A DNA stretch of 19,050 nucleotides from Bacteroidales bacterium UBA1077 (lineage in GTDB: Bacteria > Bacteroidota > Bacteroidia > Bacteroidales > UBA932), in NCBI GenBank assembly GCA_002314195.1, contig DCCQ01000125.1, positions 43,988 through 63,037 on the forward strand, given 5' to 3'. Below, piece by piece: positions 7,917-16,167 of this stretch. The notes beneath the pieces were generated by a model, which had not been told where the DNA came from, did not search any database, and saw only the letters and a program-made list of their open reading frames with translations. Each line of letters begins with the position of its first letter. The stretch's first letter is position 1. A program made the translations under genes and the position numbers.

Positions 7917-8471
7917 TTAATTCGTGACGTCCGTTATCCACAAATGATAGGCCAATGCGGAGTTGGCGGGCACTTTCCCGGTGTTGTGCTTCCCGAATCC
8001 ATATTTCCCGTTGAAAAGGATGTAACACTCGTCTCCGGCTTTGACTCCGATGATTCCTTTTTTCAGTCCTTTTACAAGAGCGTCCTTCGACATGTCCACG
8101 GTGCGCGCCTCGAATATTGTGGAGTCAGTCACAGTCCAGTTGTTGGATTCTGCGAATTCCCTGCTGTTGGTGACAAACAGGTTGCCTGAATTCAGGCTGG
8201 AACCGTTGATGCAGTGTCCAGCGTAGTAGAAAGACACTGTGCCGTCGCTTTGGAGTCCATCACCTTCACCAGGTGTCACGGTGACCCGCACGACGCCGTC
8301 AAAATAATCCACCGCCGCTTCTGGTTTGCTGTCCGTCAGGGCTTTGACAAGGGATTCGATGTTCGTGTCCTGGCGTGCGTAGGCATTCTCGACTTCCGTC
8401 TTTGTGCATGACACGTCAAGAACGGCCAGACTCAGAGCCGCCAAAACCTGTATGAAAGAAATCTTTGTCAT
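7917..8471 (-). CDS. Small FKBP-type peptidyl-prolyl isomerase lipoprotein
   Basis: A 184-residue protein with a signal sequence ending VLDVSC (Cys22). This is a relaxed lipobox with Asp at -3, tolerable in Bacteroidota but weaker than the textbook form. The rest is a single FKBP-like domain: DGTVSFYYAGHCINGS is the first strand-loop, LVKGLKKGIIGVKAGDECYILFNGKYGFG matches the central GxxxGV..G....I..P..YGYG block, and VPANSALAYHLWITDV is the closing IPPNAxLxFxIEL-type strand. The ATG overlaps the stop of the upstream phosphoesterase gene by four bases (ATGA), so translation is probably coupled. Together with the next gene it forms a tandem pair of FKBP-like lipoproteins. Confidence 0.78.
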   Translation of the reverse strand: MTKISFIQVLAALSLAVLDVSCTKTEVENAYARQDTNIESLVKALTDSKPEAAVDYFDGVVRVTVTPGEGDGLQSDGTVSFYYAGHCINGSSLNSGNLFVTNSREFAESNNWTVTDSTIFEARTVDMSKDALVKGLKKGIIGVKAGDECYILFNGKYGFGKHNTGKVPANSALAYHLWITDVTN

Positions 8472-9502
8472 ATTCCGAAAAACTCTTCCGTCACTTTCAA
8501 GATGTATGCCTCGGCGTCATGGGATGAAGGCAGATCCTTGCCGATGGCCAGTCTGCCTCCCGCCGCCTGTTCATGACCTCCGCCATTGAAGTACCTCGTG
8601 GCGCAATCGTTCGCCGACACTCCTTTCTTTGAACGGACAGAAACTTTGAATATGTCGCCTTCCTGCGTGAGGAATATGCTCATGCTTACCGTCGAGACTG
8701 ACAATGGCATGTTCACAAAGCCCTCGTTCTCTCCTTTCCGGTAGTCAAACTTGTCCTGGGTCTCATTGTCCAGAATTATATAAGCCACTCCGTAAGGCGT
8801 TATCCTGAGCCTTTCCCCCATCAGAAATCCCATGAGCCTCAATCGGTTCTCCCTGTAGTTGTTGTACAGTTCGGAGAGGATCGCGTCCCTGTCCACGCCG
8901 GCTCCGATAAGTTTCGAGGCCATCTCAAGCGTGCTCGGAAAGACAGAATTGGCGAAGTTGTTCGTGTCGGTCGTCATGCCGGTCAGGAGAGCGGCAGCGC
9001 ATTCAGAGGGAAGCACTGACGCGTCGCCATGGATTTCTGGAGTCTCCATCAGGATCCAGAACATCAGCTCGCTGGCCGAGGAAATGTCCGTCTTTGAGAA
9101 AACAAGGTCAAACGCCCCCGTTTCGGGATTCAGATGGTGGTCGATCAGCATTTTAGCCGCGCCTGATTCCCGCAGGCTCTTTTCCATCTCTGCTGTCCTC
9201 GAGAAAGAGTTGCAGTCCATGCAGATGATCAGGTCGCTTGAGCGTATCCAATCCTCGGCTTCCGTCATCTCGCGTTCGTGCACGATGACCTTGCCTTTCT
9301 TGGAGCCGTCAGTGATGAACCTTAGGGATTCCGGAATGTCGTCAGGGACAATCAGGACGGCGTCTTTGCTCTTTATTTCAGTCAGATAACTCATCATGGC
9401 GATGCCGCACCCTACCGCATCACCGTCCGGATGAGTGTGGACGACGATGGAGACGCGGGACGTGCTGCCCGTCAATCTGTCAAAAACTGCGATGTCTTTC
9501 AT
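8468..9502 (-). CDS. DHH-family phosphoesterase, NrnA type
   Basis: A 344-residue cytoplasmic enzyme of the DHH/DHHA1 family, whose NrnA branch degrades short oligoribonucleotides and dephosphorylates 3'-phosphoadenosine 5'-phosphate. Metal-binding motifs are visible: HTHPDGDAVG at 22-31, CMDCN, the name-giving DHH in LIDHHLNPE, and the DHHA1 substrate-binding GGGHEQAAGG near the C-terminus. The frame is open for 13 more codons up to an ATG at 9541. I chose 9502 because that start gives the usual N-terminus and because a promoter-like element (9520-9548) would lie inside the longer version. It is the first gene of the minus-strand run, and its last codons overlap the small FKBP-like gene by four bases. 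Confidence 0.9.
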   Translation of the reverse strand: MKDIAVFDRLTGSTSRVSIVVHTHPDGDAVGCGIAMMSYLTEIKSKDAVLIVPDDIPESLRFITDGSKKGKVIVHEREMTEAEDWIRSSDLIICMDCNSFSRTAEMEKSLRESGAAKMLIDHHLNPETGAFDLVFSKTDISSASELMFWILMETPEIHGDASVLPSECAAALLTGMTTDTNNFANSVFPSTLEMASKLIGAGVDRDAILSELYNNYRENRLRLMGFLMGERLRITPYGVAYIILDNETQDKFDYRKGENEGFVNMPLSVSTVSMSIFLTQEGDIFKVSVRSKKGVSANDCATRYFNGGGHEQAAGGRLAIGKDLPSSHDAEAYILKVTEEFFGI

Positions 9503-9519
9503 TGCTGTCTGCAAAATTA

Positions 9520-9548
9520 CAAATATTATATTGCATTTCATAAATCAA
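9520..9548 (-). promoter_or_regulatory. Probable promoter of the six-gene minus-strand operon
   Basis: On the minus strand TTG (9548-9546) is followed after 18 bases by AATATTTG (9527-9520), seven of eight matches to TAnnTTTG. It lies about 18 bases before the ATG at 9502, so the leader would be very short. It overlaps the promoter of the divergent gene. Confidence 0.4.
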
Positions 9549-9561
9549 TTTTCTAACTTTG
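9531..9561 (+). promoter_or_regulatory. Bacteroidota-type promoter for the gene at 9618
   Basis: TTG at 9531-9533 and TAACTTTG at 9554-9561, separated by 20 bases, match the Bacteroides -33/-7 pattern exactly. Transcription from near 9568 would leave a leader of about 50 bases before the ATG at 9618. The same stretch carries the minus-strand promoter. Confidence 0.65.
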
Positions 9562-9617
9562 TCAAGAATTGACATTTAGTCTTTCACCGGTAAGGAAAAC
9601 ACAAAAAAACAAGAATA

Positions 9618-10331
9618 ATGAACAAGACACTGAAAACGATCCTCTGCATCGTGCTCGCGCTCTGCGCAATCTTTTTGGTCTATAAGATCTATGACGGCAT
9701 CATGGAACCTGTAAGATTCAACAAGGAGGTTGAGGCCAGGCAGAAGGTGGCTGTCCAGAGGCTTAAGGACATCCGCGACCTTCAGGTGGCTTTCAAGAGT
9801 GTGAACGAAAGGTTCACCGCCTCTTTCGACACCCTCAAGCAGTTCTACAACAACGGCCAGATGGTTGTCCTCATGCAGGTCGGCTCAAAGGATGACTCCC
9901 TTGCTGTCGCACATACGAATGAAGTGAAGAAGTCTCATAAGGGAATCAGCGACGAGGGACTTTACAAACTCTATCAGGAAGGTGACAAGAACCTCGTGTT
10001 CTCCATACAGAACAAGATCGCGGTCAAGGACACCTTGTTCAACAACAGGCCTGACTTTGACATCAACGCCATCGATGACATTCCTTTCGCCACGGAAGGC
10101 GAGACAGCGGCTGCCGTTACAAAAATAGAGATGGCCGCCGTCGTGAAGAAGGTTTCAGGTGTGAATGTCCCTCTGTTCGAGGCCAAGATGCCTTGGAAGT
10201 CAATCCTTAACGGAATGAACCATCAGCTTATTGTGAACAAAGTCGCTGAATGTGAGGATCAGGGCCGCTACGAAGGCCTTATGGTGGGAAGCGTGACCGC
10301 TCCTAACAACAACGTCGGCAACTGGGAGTAG
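9618..10331 (+). CDS. Uncharacterised membrane-anchored coiled-coil protein
   Basis: I do not recognise a named family. The 237-residue product has one N-terminal membrane helix (about 6-26, TILCIVLALCAIFLVYKIYD) with two lysines before it. A charged, probably helical coiled-coil segment follows at about 35-72, then a mixed alpha/beta-looking domain rich in charged residues. The absence of a Cys at the helix end argues against a lipoprotein; a single-span protein with its domain in the periplasm is most likely. It is first in a same-strand run with DUF3822 (22 bases downstream) and rsmD, and a good promoter lies upstream at 9531-9561. Codon use resembles its neighbours, so it looks like a resident gene. 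Confidence 0.8.
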   Translation: MNKTLKTILCIVLALCAIFLVYKIYDGIMEPVRFNKEVEARQKVAVQRLKDIRDLQVAFKSVNERFTASFDTLKQFYNNGQMVVLMQVGSKDDSLAVAHTNEVKKSHKGISDEGLYKLYQEGDKNLVFSIQNKIAVKDTLFNNRPDFDINAIDDIPFATEGETAAAVTKIEMAAVVKKVSGVNVPLFEAKMPWKSILNGMNHQLIVNKVAECEDQGRYEGLMVGSVTAPNNNVGNWE

Positions 10332-10353
10332 CACTGTCTCCAACTCTGCATAG

Positions 10354-11046
10354 ATGGATTGGAATCCAAAACAGATGATTAACGGAATATCCATTCAAGT
10401 CTGCTTGAATGGATATTCTTTTAAGGTGTCGGATGGAGCGGCGGTTGTGGAGTCCGGCTGGCGTGGCGCCGACACTGTTTTCACCGCTCCGGAATTTCAA
10501 CGCCGCTATAGGCAGGTGGAGGTGTCGCTTTTTACCCCCAAGGTAGCGCTGGTCCCGGCTCCTTTTTTCGAGGAGGCCTCAATGCGTCAAAGTCTGGCGG
10601 ACACCGTCATCATCGGAGAGGAAGACGAGGTGCGCCATGTCGCTTTACCGGAATATGCGGCGGAACTTGTCTATTCGTTGACAATTGGTGAGATGTTGTC
10701 GAAAACAATTTCCATGGCCGTTCTGGACACAGATGGAAAATCTGCGGAAGTCTTGCCTGAGATGTACTACATCCTGAAAGACATGCTGGGACTTGATGAG
10801 TATAACAGGATAGTGGCTTCCTATGCCTCCGGCTATCTTCATCTGGGAATATCTCAGGGACGCAACCTTCTTTTGGCAAATGCGTTCCGTGCGGCTGATT
10901 TCACGACCGCGGAGTATTTCCTTTTCATGGCGGTAAGGAAACTCCAACTCAATCCGGAAGTCTCCGCTGTATATTTCCGGACTCCGCTGTCCGATGAGGA
11001 AGAAATGTCATTGTACCGTTATTTCAAGTCAGTGGAAAGATTATGA
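10354..11046 (+). CDS. DUF3822-family protein
   Basis: A 230-residue protein resembling DUF3822, a Bacteroidota family often encoded immediately before rsmD; that placement is the best support. The N-terminal segment ISIQVCLNGYSFKVSD fits the family opening, and the C-terminal LANAFRAADFTTAEYFLFMAVRKLQL fits its later conserved block. The function is unknown to me. The stop overlaps the rsmD start by four bases (ATGA), implying translational coupling. An unusually strong hairpin (10385-10418) followed by TTTT lies within codons 11-22. The conserved N-terminal segment is encoded by that hairpin, so it is part of the gene and the start cannot be moved past it. Confidence 0.75.
   Translation: MDWNPKQMINGISIQVCLNGYSFKVSDGAAVVESGWRGADTVFTAPEFQRRYRQVEVSLFTPKVALVPAPFFEEASMRQSLADTVIIGEEDEVRHVALPEYAAELVYSLTIGEMLSKTISMAVLDTDGKSAEVLPEMYYILKDMLGLDEYNRIVASYASGYLHLGISQGRNLLLANAFRAADFTTAEYFLFMAVRKLQLNPEVSAVYFRTPLSDEEEMSLYRYFKSVERL
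10385..10422 (+). promoter_or_regulatory. Intragenic hairpin with T-run, possible attenuator
   Basis: GAATATCCATTCAAG (10385-10399) pairs perfectly over 15 bp with 10404-10418 around the 4-base loop TCTG, and TTTT follows at 10419-10422. It has the shape of an intrinsic terminator but sits 31 bases into the DUF3822 reading frame. A translating ribosome would open it; an untranslated message could stop here before DUF3822 and rsmD. Confidence 0.55.
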
Positions 11047-11585
11047 GGATAATCGGAGGAAGACTGCGCGGCAAGACCGTCAACCCGCCTGCCGGCTACA
11101 AGGCAAGGCCAACGACCGACTTCGCCCGTGAGGGGTTGTTCAATGTCCTTGACAATGAGTACGAGTTCGAGGATCTCAAGGTGCTTGACCTTTTCGGAGG
11201 CACGGGGGCAGTCGCTTTCGAGTTCGCCTCAAGGGGGGCGGCGAGGGTCTGGTCGGTGGAAATGGCCCGTGAGAACGCATCGTTCATAAAAACTGAGGCC
11301 AAGAGGTTGGGCCTGGACAATGTCACTATGGTAAGGGACAATGTGTTTGATTTCCTTAACGTCTGTCATGAGAAGTTCGACATCGTGTTCGCGGACCCGC
11401 CTTATGCTTTGGAAGGCCTGGAAACCATCCCGGACAAGGTGTTCTCCGCGGACATTCTCCATCCTGGATGCTATTTCATCCTTGAGCACGGCGGCGAGCA
11501 TTCATTCGTGGACCATCCTTATTTTAGGAAAGAGAAGAGATATGGAAGGGTCCACTTCTCGTTTTTCAGCAAGGATGAAGATTAG
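11043..11585 (+). CDS. rsmD: 16S rRNA (guanine966-N2)-methyltransferase
   Basis: A 180-residue cytoplasmic Rossmann-fold methyltransferase of typical RsmD length. It opens with MRIIGGRLRGKTVNPP and the RPTTDFAREGLFN block characteristic of RsmD. The SAM-binding motif DLFGGTG is at 49-55 and the N6/N2-methyltransferase catalytic motif DPPY at 118-121. The enzyme methylates the N2 position of G966 (E. coli numbering) in 16S rRNA during 30S assembly. The start at 11043 overlaps the end of the DUF3822 gene by four bases. In many bacteria coaD follows rsmD; here an ATPase gene follows instead after 45 bases. Confidence 0.93.
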   Translation: MRIIGGRLRGKTVNPPAGYKARPTTDFAREGLFNVLDNEYEFEDLKVLDLFGGTGAVAFEFASRGAARVWSVEMARENASFIKTEAKRLGLDNVTMVRDNVFDFLNVCHEKFDIVFADPPYALEGLETIPDKVFSADILHPGCYFILEHGGEHSFVDHPYFRKEKRYGRVHFSFFSKDED

Positions 11586-11630
11586 CCACACTATAAACGA
11601 AGATAGGTCAACATTATAAAACTGATAACG

Positions 11631-13199
11631 ATGTACGATTCCAAGAACGGGCTTTGGATAGCCCAAAGTTCAGACGGCCCGGTCTCCATCATCGGGAAGA
11701 TGGCTAACAGACACGGCCTTGTGGCCGGCGCCACAGGTACCGGAAAGACTGTCACGCTTCAGGTCATGGCCGAGACTTTCTGCCAGGCCGGAGTCCCTTG
11801 CTTCATGGCGGACATGAAGGGCGATCTCTCCGGGATATCCCAGCCTGGACGAATGAGTGGTTTCATTGAGAAGAGGATGCACGAGTTCGGAGTGGGAAAC
11901 CCTGAGTTTCAGGGATGTCCAGTCCGTTTCTACGATGTTTTCGGTGAGCAGGGACATCCGCTAAGATGCACTGTCTCACAGATGGGACCACAGTTGCTGA
12001 GCCGGATACTCGGCCTTAATGACACCCAGGAGGGAGTCCTGAACATCGTGTTCAGAATCGCCGACGAACGCGGACTTCTCATCCTCGACATCAAGGACTT
12101 GCGCTCCATGCTCAATTTCGCCCTTGATCACGCGTCTGAGTATTCCTCAGTCTACGGCAACATCGCGTCGGCGTCCGTCGGGGCGATCCAGAGAGCTGTA
12201 CTTACACTTGAAAATGAAGGTGCCGACAAGTTTTTCGGTGAACCGTCCTTTGATATTCAGGATCTTCTGGCCTGTGAGGGTGGGAAAGGTGTGATGAGCG
12301 TCCTGGCCGCCGACAGGCTGATGATGAAGCCGAAGCTATATTCAACATTCCTTCTCTGGCTTCTGTCTGAGTTGTATTCGACCCTTCCGGAAGTCGGCGA
12401 CATGGATCTTCCTAAGCTTGTGTTCTTCTTCGATGAGGCACATATGCTTTTTGACGACACCCCGAAGGCCTTGACTGACAAGATAGAGCAGGTCGTAAGG
12501 CTTATCCGCAGCAAGGGTGTCGGAGTCTATTTCGTGACACAAAGCCCGACTGATATCCCGGAGAGCATTCTCGGACAACTCGGAAACCGTGTGCAGCACG
12601 CTCTCAGAGCATTCACGCCAAAGGATCAGAAAGCAGTGAAGGTGGCGGCGGAGACTTTCAGGGCGAATCCTGCCTTCGACACATCAGAGGCTATCATGAA
12701 TCTAGGAACCGGAGAGGCGTTAGTGTCGTTTTTGGAGGCTAATGGTGCCCCTGGCATTGTTCAGAAGGCCAAGATTCTTTTCCCTCTCAGCCAGATAGGT
12801 GCGATTGACGAGTCGCAGAGAAGCCGCTTGATCAAGTCTTCAAGGATATTCGGAAAGTATGACACTCCGATTGACCGCGAGAGTGCTTTCGAGGCGCTTC
12901 TTGAGCAGGCGCGGAAGGAGGAAGAGGAGGCTGCCGCCGAGGCAGAGGCCGCTGAAGCAGAGGTCAAGGCAAAGAAAAGCGGCAACGGCCTGTTCGGAAA
13001 ACTGGCCAAGGCTGTAGTCACGGCTGTGACCGCTTCTGTGGCCGCTTCGGTCGGTACCGCTGTATCCAACAAGGTGACAGGCAAAAAGACCAAGAAGGGG
13101 AGCGGCACATCAAGGGTGGTCAAGAACACGACCTCTGCTGTCACCCGTACTGTCACGAGGGAATTGACGCGTTCGATTTTAGGTAACCTGATTAAATGA
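11631..13199 (+). CDS. HerA-like / DUF853 P-loop ATPase
   Basis: A 522-residue ATPase of the HerA/FtsK superfamily, DUF853 branch (YjgR-like). Walker A is GATGTGKT at 33-40 and Walker B is VFFFDEAH at 264-271. The block GVGVYFVTQSPTDIPESILGQLGNRVQHALRAFTPKDQKAV is typical of the family and holds the sensor/arginine region. The N-terminus (NRHGLVAGATG) also fits. The tail changes character: a Glu/Ala-rich helical stretch from about 421 to 445, a small-residue hydrophobic stretch, then a basic Ser/Thr/Lys-rich end. DUF853 proteins are predicted DNA- or protein-translocating hexamers without a settled function. No NurA-like nuclease partner is visible nearby. The next gene begins 13 bases downstream. 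Confidence 0.85.
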   Translation: MYDSKNGLWIAQSSDGPVSIIGKMANRHGLVAGATGTGKTVTLQVMAETFCQAGVPCFMADMKGDLSGISQPGRMSGFIEKRMHEFGVGNPEFQGCPVRFYDVFGEQGHPLRCTVSQMGPQLLSRILGLNDTQEGVLNIVFRIADERGLLILDIKDLRSMLNFALDHASEYSSVYGNIASASVGAIQRAVLTLENEGADKFFGEPSFDIQDLLACEGGKGVMSVLAADRLMMKPKLYSTFLLWLLSELYSTLPEVGDMDLPKLVFFFDEAHMLFDDTPKALTDKIEQVVRLIRSKGVGVYFVTQSPTDIPESILGQLGNRVQHALRAFTPKDQKAVKVAAETFRANPAFDTSEAIMNLGTGEALVSFLEANGAPGIVQKAKILFPLSQIGAIDESQRSRLIKSSRIFGKYDTPIDRESAFEALLEQARKEEEEAAAEAEAAEAEVKAKKSGNGLFGKLAKAVVTAVTASVAASVGTAVSNKVTGKKTKKGSGTSRVVKNTTSAVTRTVTRELTRSILGNLIK

Positions 13200-13212
13200 C
13201 ACAAAACAAATA

Positions 13213-15078
<1,866 letters not shown>

Positions 15079-15090
15079 TTGAATATTATT

Positions 15091-15909
15091 ATGGAAAATC
15101 TTTTTGACATCAAAGGAAAGGTGGTTGTCATGACCGGGGCCTGCGGGGTTCTCGGCGCCACCATTGTGAAATATTTCGCGGCACAGGGAGCCAAGGTTGC
15201 CCTTCTGGATCTTGACAGGGCTGCGGAGAAGGGGGAGGCCATCGTGGCCGAGATCAAGGCTGAGGGAGGAGAGGCTTGCTTCCTGCCTACCAATGTGCTT
15301 GACAAGGCTACTCTTGAGGCCAACTGTAAGGAGATTGTGGAGAAATTCGGCGGGATTGACATCCTGTTGAACGCGGCCGGAGGAAACATGGCCGCCGCAA
15401 CGGTTCCGCCTGAGAAGACCATCTTTGACCTGGATGTGGAGGCTGTACGCAAGGTCGTGGATCTCAATCTGTTCGGTACCGTCCTGCCTACCATGGTTTT
15501 CGCCAAGGCTATGGTTGAGAAGAAGAAAGGCTCGATCATCAATTTCTGCAGCGAGACATCATTAAGGCCCCTTACTCGCGTGGCTGGCTATGGTGTCGCC
15601 AAGGCTGCCGTGGCCAACTGGACAAAGTATCTGGCCGGTGAGCTTGCAATCAAGTTCGGTGAAGGTTTCAGGGTCAACGCCATCGCTCCCGGATTCCTGC
15701 TCACTAACCAGAACCGTTCCCTGCTCACCAATCCTGACGGCAGTCTGACCGACCGCTCTCACAAGATTCTGGCCCACACTCCGTTCGGGCGTTTCCTTGA
15801 GCCTGAGGAACTTCTCGGAACCCTTCACTGGCTCGCATCCGACGCCTCCAAGGCTGTGACAGGAACGATAAACGTGGTTGACGGAGGGTTTGACGCGTTT
15901 ACAATTTAG
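15091..15909 (+). CDS. SDR oxidoreductase, probable D-mannonate oxidoreductase (fructuronate reductase)
   Basis: A 272-residue short-chain dehydrogenase. The cofactor loop TGACGVLG is at 15-22, NAAGGN follows the third strand, and the catalytic S154, Y167 and K171 (YGVAK) are correctly spaced. The blocks RPLTRVAGY, RVNAIAPGFLLTNQNR and HTPFGRFLEPEELLG match the SDR branch annotated as D-mannonate oxidoreductase, which reduces fructuronate to mannonate with NAD(P)H. The uxuA gene nearby, acting on that product, supports the role. The frame also opens at a TTG at 15079, but the ATG at 15091 gives the standard start MENLFDIKGK, 12 bases after the GH2 stop. The last five codons form the left arm of a perfect hairpin (15895-15930). 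Confidence 0.82.
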   Translation: MENLFDIKGKVVVMTGACGVLGATIVKYFAAQGAKVALLDLDRAAEKGEAIVAEIKAEGGEACFLPTNVLDKATLEANCKEIVEKFGGIDILLNAAGGNMAAATVPPEKTIFDLDVEAVRKVVDLNLFGTVLPTMVFAKAMVEKKKGSIINFCSETSLRPLTRVAGYGVAKAAVANWTKYLAGELAIKFGEGFRVNAIAPGFLLTNQNRSLLTNPDGSLTDRSHKILAHTPFGRFLEPEELLGTLHWLASDASKAVTGTINVVDGGFDAFTI

Positions 15910-15930
15910 CGAGAACTAAATTGTAAACGC
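15895..15930 (+). terminator. Hairpin spanning the SDR stop codon
   Basis: GCGTTTACAATTTAG (15895-15909, ending in the stop TAG) pairs perfectly over 15 bp with CTAAATTGTAAACGC (15916-15930) around the loop CGAGAA. The bases after it (ATCATCTTCTT) are only moderately T-rich, so it is a weak intrinsic terminator or a 3'-end stabiliser for the GH2-SDR message. Confidence 0.55.
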
Positions 15931-15941
15931 ATCATCTTCTT

Positions 15942-16013
15942 CAACCCCCAGTCATTGCGTGACAGCCCCAGAGGGGCACGGGGAAAGGATTCCCCGAAAC
16001 CCCTTCGGTCGCT
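15942..16013. repeat. Hairpin-rich repeat, copy 1
   Basis: The first of two 72-base units with a 95-base period. It contains successive short inverted repeats: GTCA/TGAC, GCCCC-AGA-GGGGC, CGGGGAA-AGGA-TTCCCCG and CCGAA/TTCGG. The 23-base spacer to copy 2 holds GCGC-TTC-GCGC. It lies in the 258-base non-coding gap between the SDR gene and uxuA. Confidence 0.8.
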
Positions 16014-16036
16014 ACGCGCTTCGCGCACGATTCATC

Positions 16037-16108
16037 CAACCCCCAGTCACTACGTGACAGCCCCAGAGGGGCACGGGGAAAGGATTCCCCGAAACCCCTT
16101 CGGTCGCT
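16037..16108. repeat. Hairpin-rich repeat, copy 2
   Basis: This unit matches copy 1 with two mismatches, both in the loop of the first small hairpin (ATTGCG against ACTACG). One of the changes extends the stem to GTCAC/GTGAC, as expected if the paired structure is maintained. It ends 59 bases before the chosen uxuA start; the bases between are AT-rich and I see no consensus promoter there. Confidence 0.8.
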
Positions 16109-16167
16109 TCGCTCCGAGTGTTCGGCTATATTATGATTTACTTGTAAATGAATATTTTGAATTGAAA

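Noticed and set aside
9503..9541. Start of the DHH phosphoesterase at 9541
   Set aside because: The extra 13 residues are not typical of the family, and the promoter-like element falls inside them.
15079..15090. TTG start of the SDR gene
   Set aside because: It directly abuts the GH2 stop and adds four residues not seen in the family; the ATG at 15091 gives the standard N-terminus.
15942..16108. Two direct repeats with a spacer as a small CRISPR array
   Set aside because: The units are 72 bases and full of internal hairpins, the spacer is only 23 bases, there are only two copies, and no cas gene is near.
15955..16167. N-terminal extension of uxuA through the repeat region
   Set aside because: The frame is open by chance across the hairpin repeats, the encoded residues are absent from UxuA proteins, and the homologous start is at 16168 or 16189.
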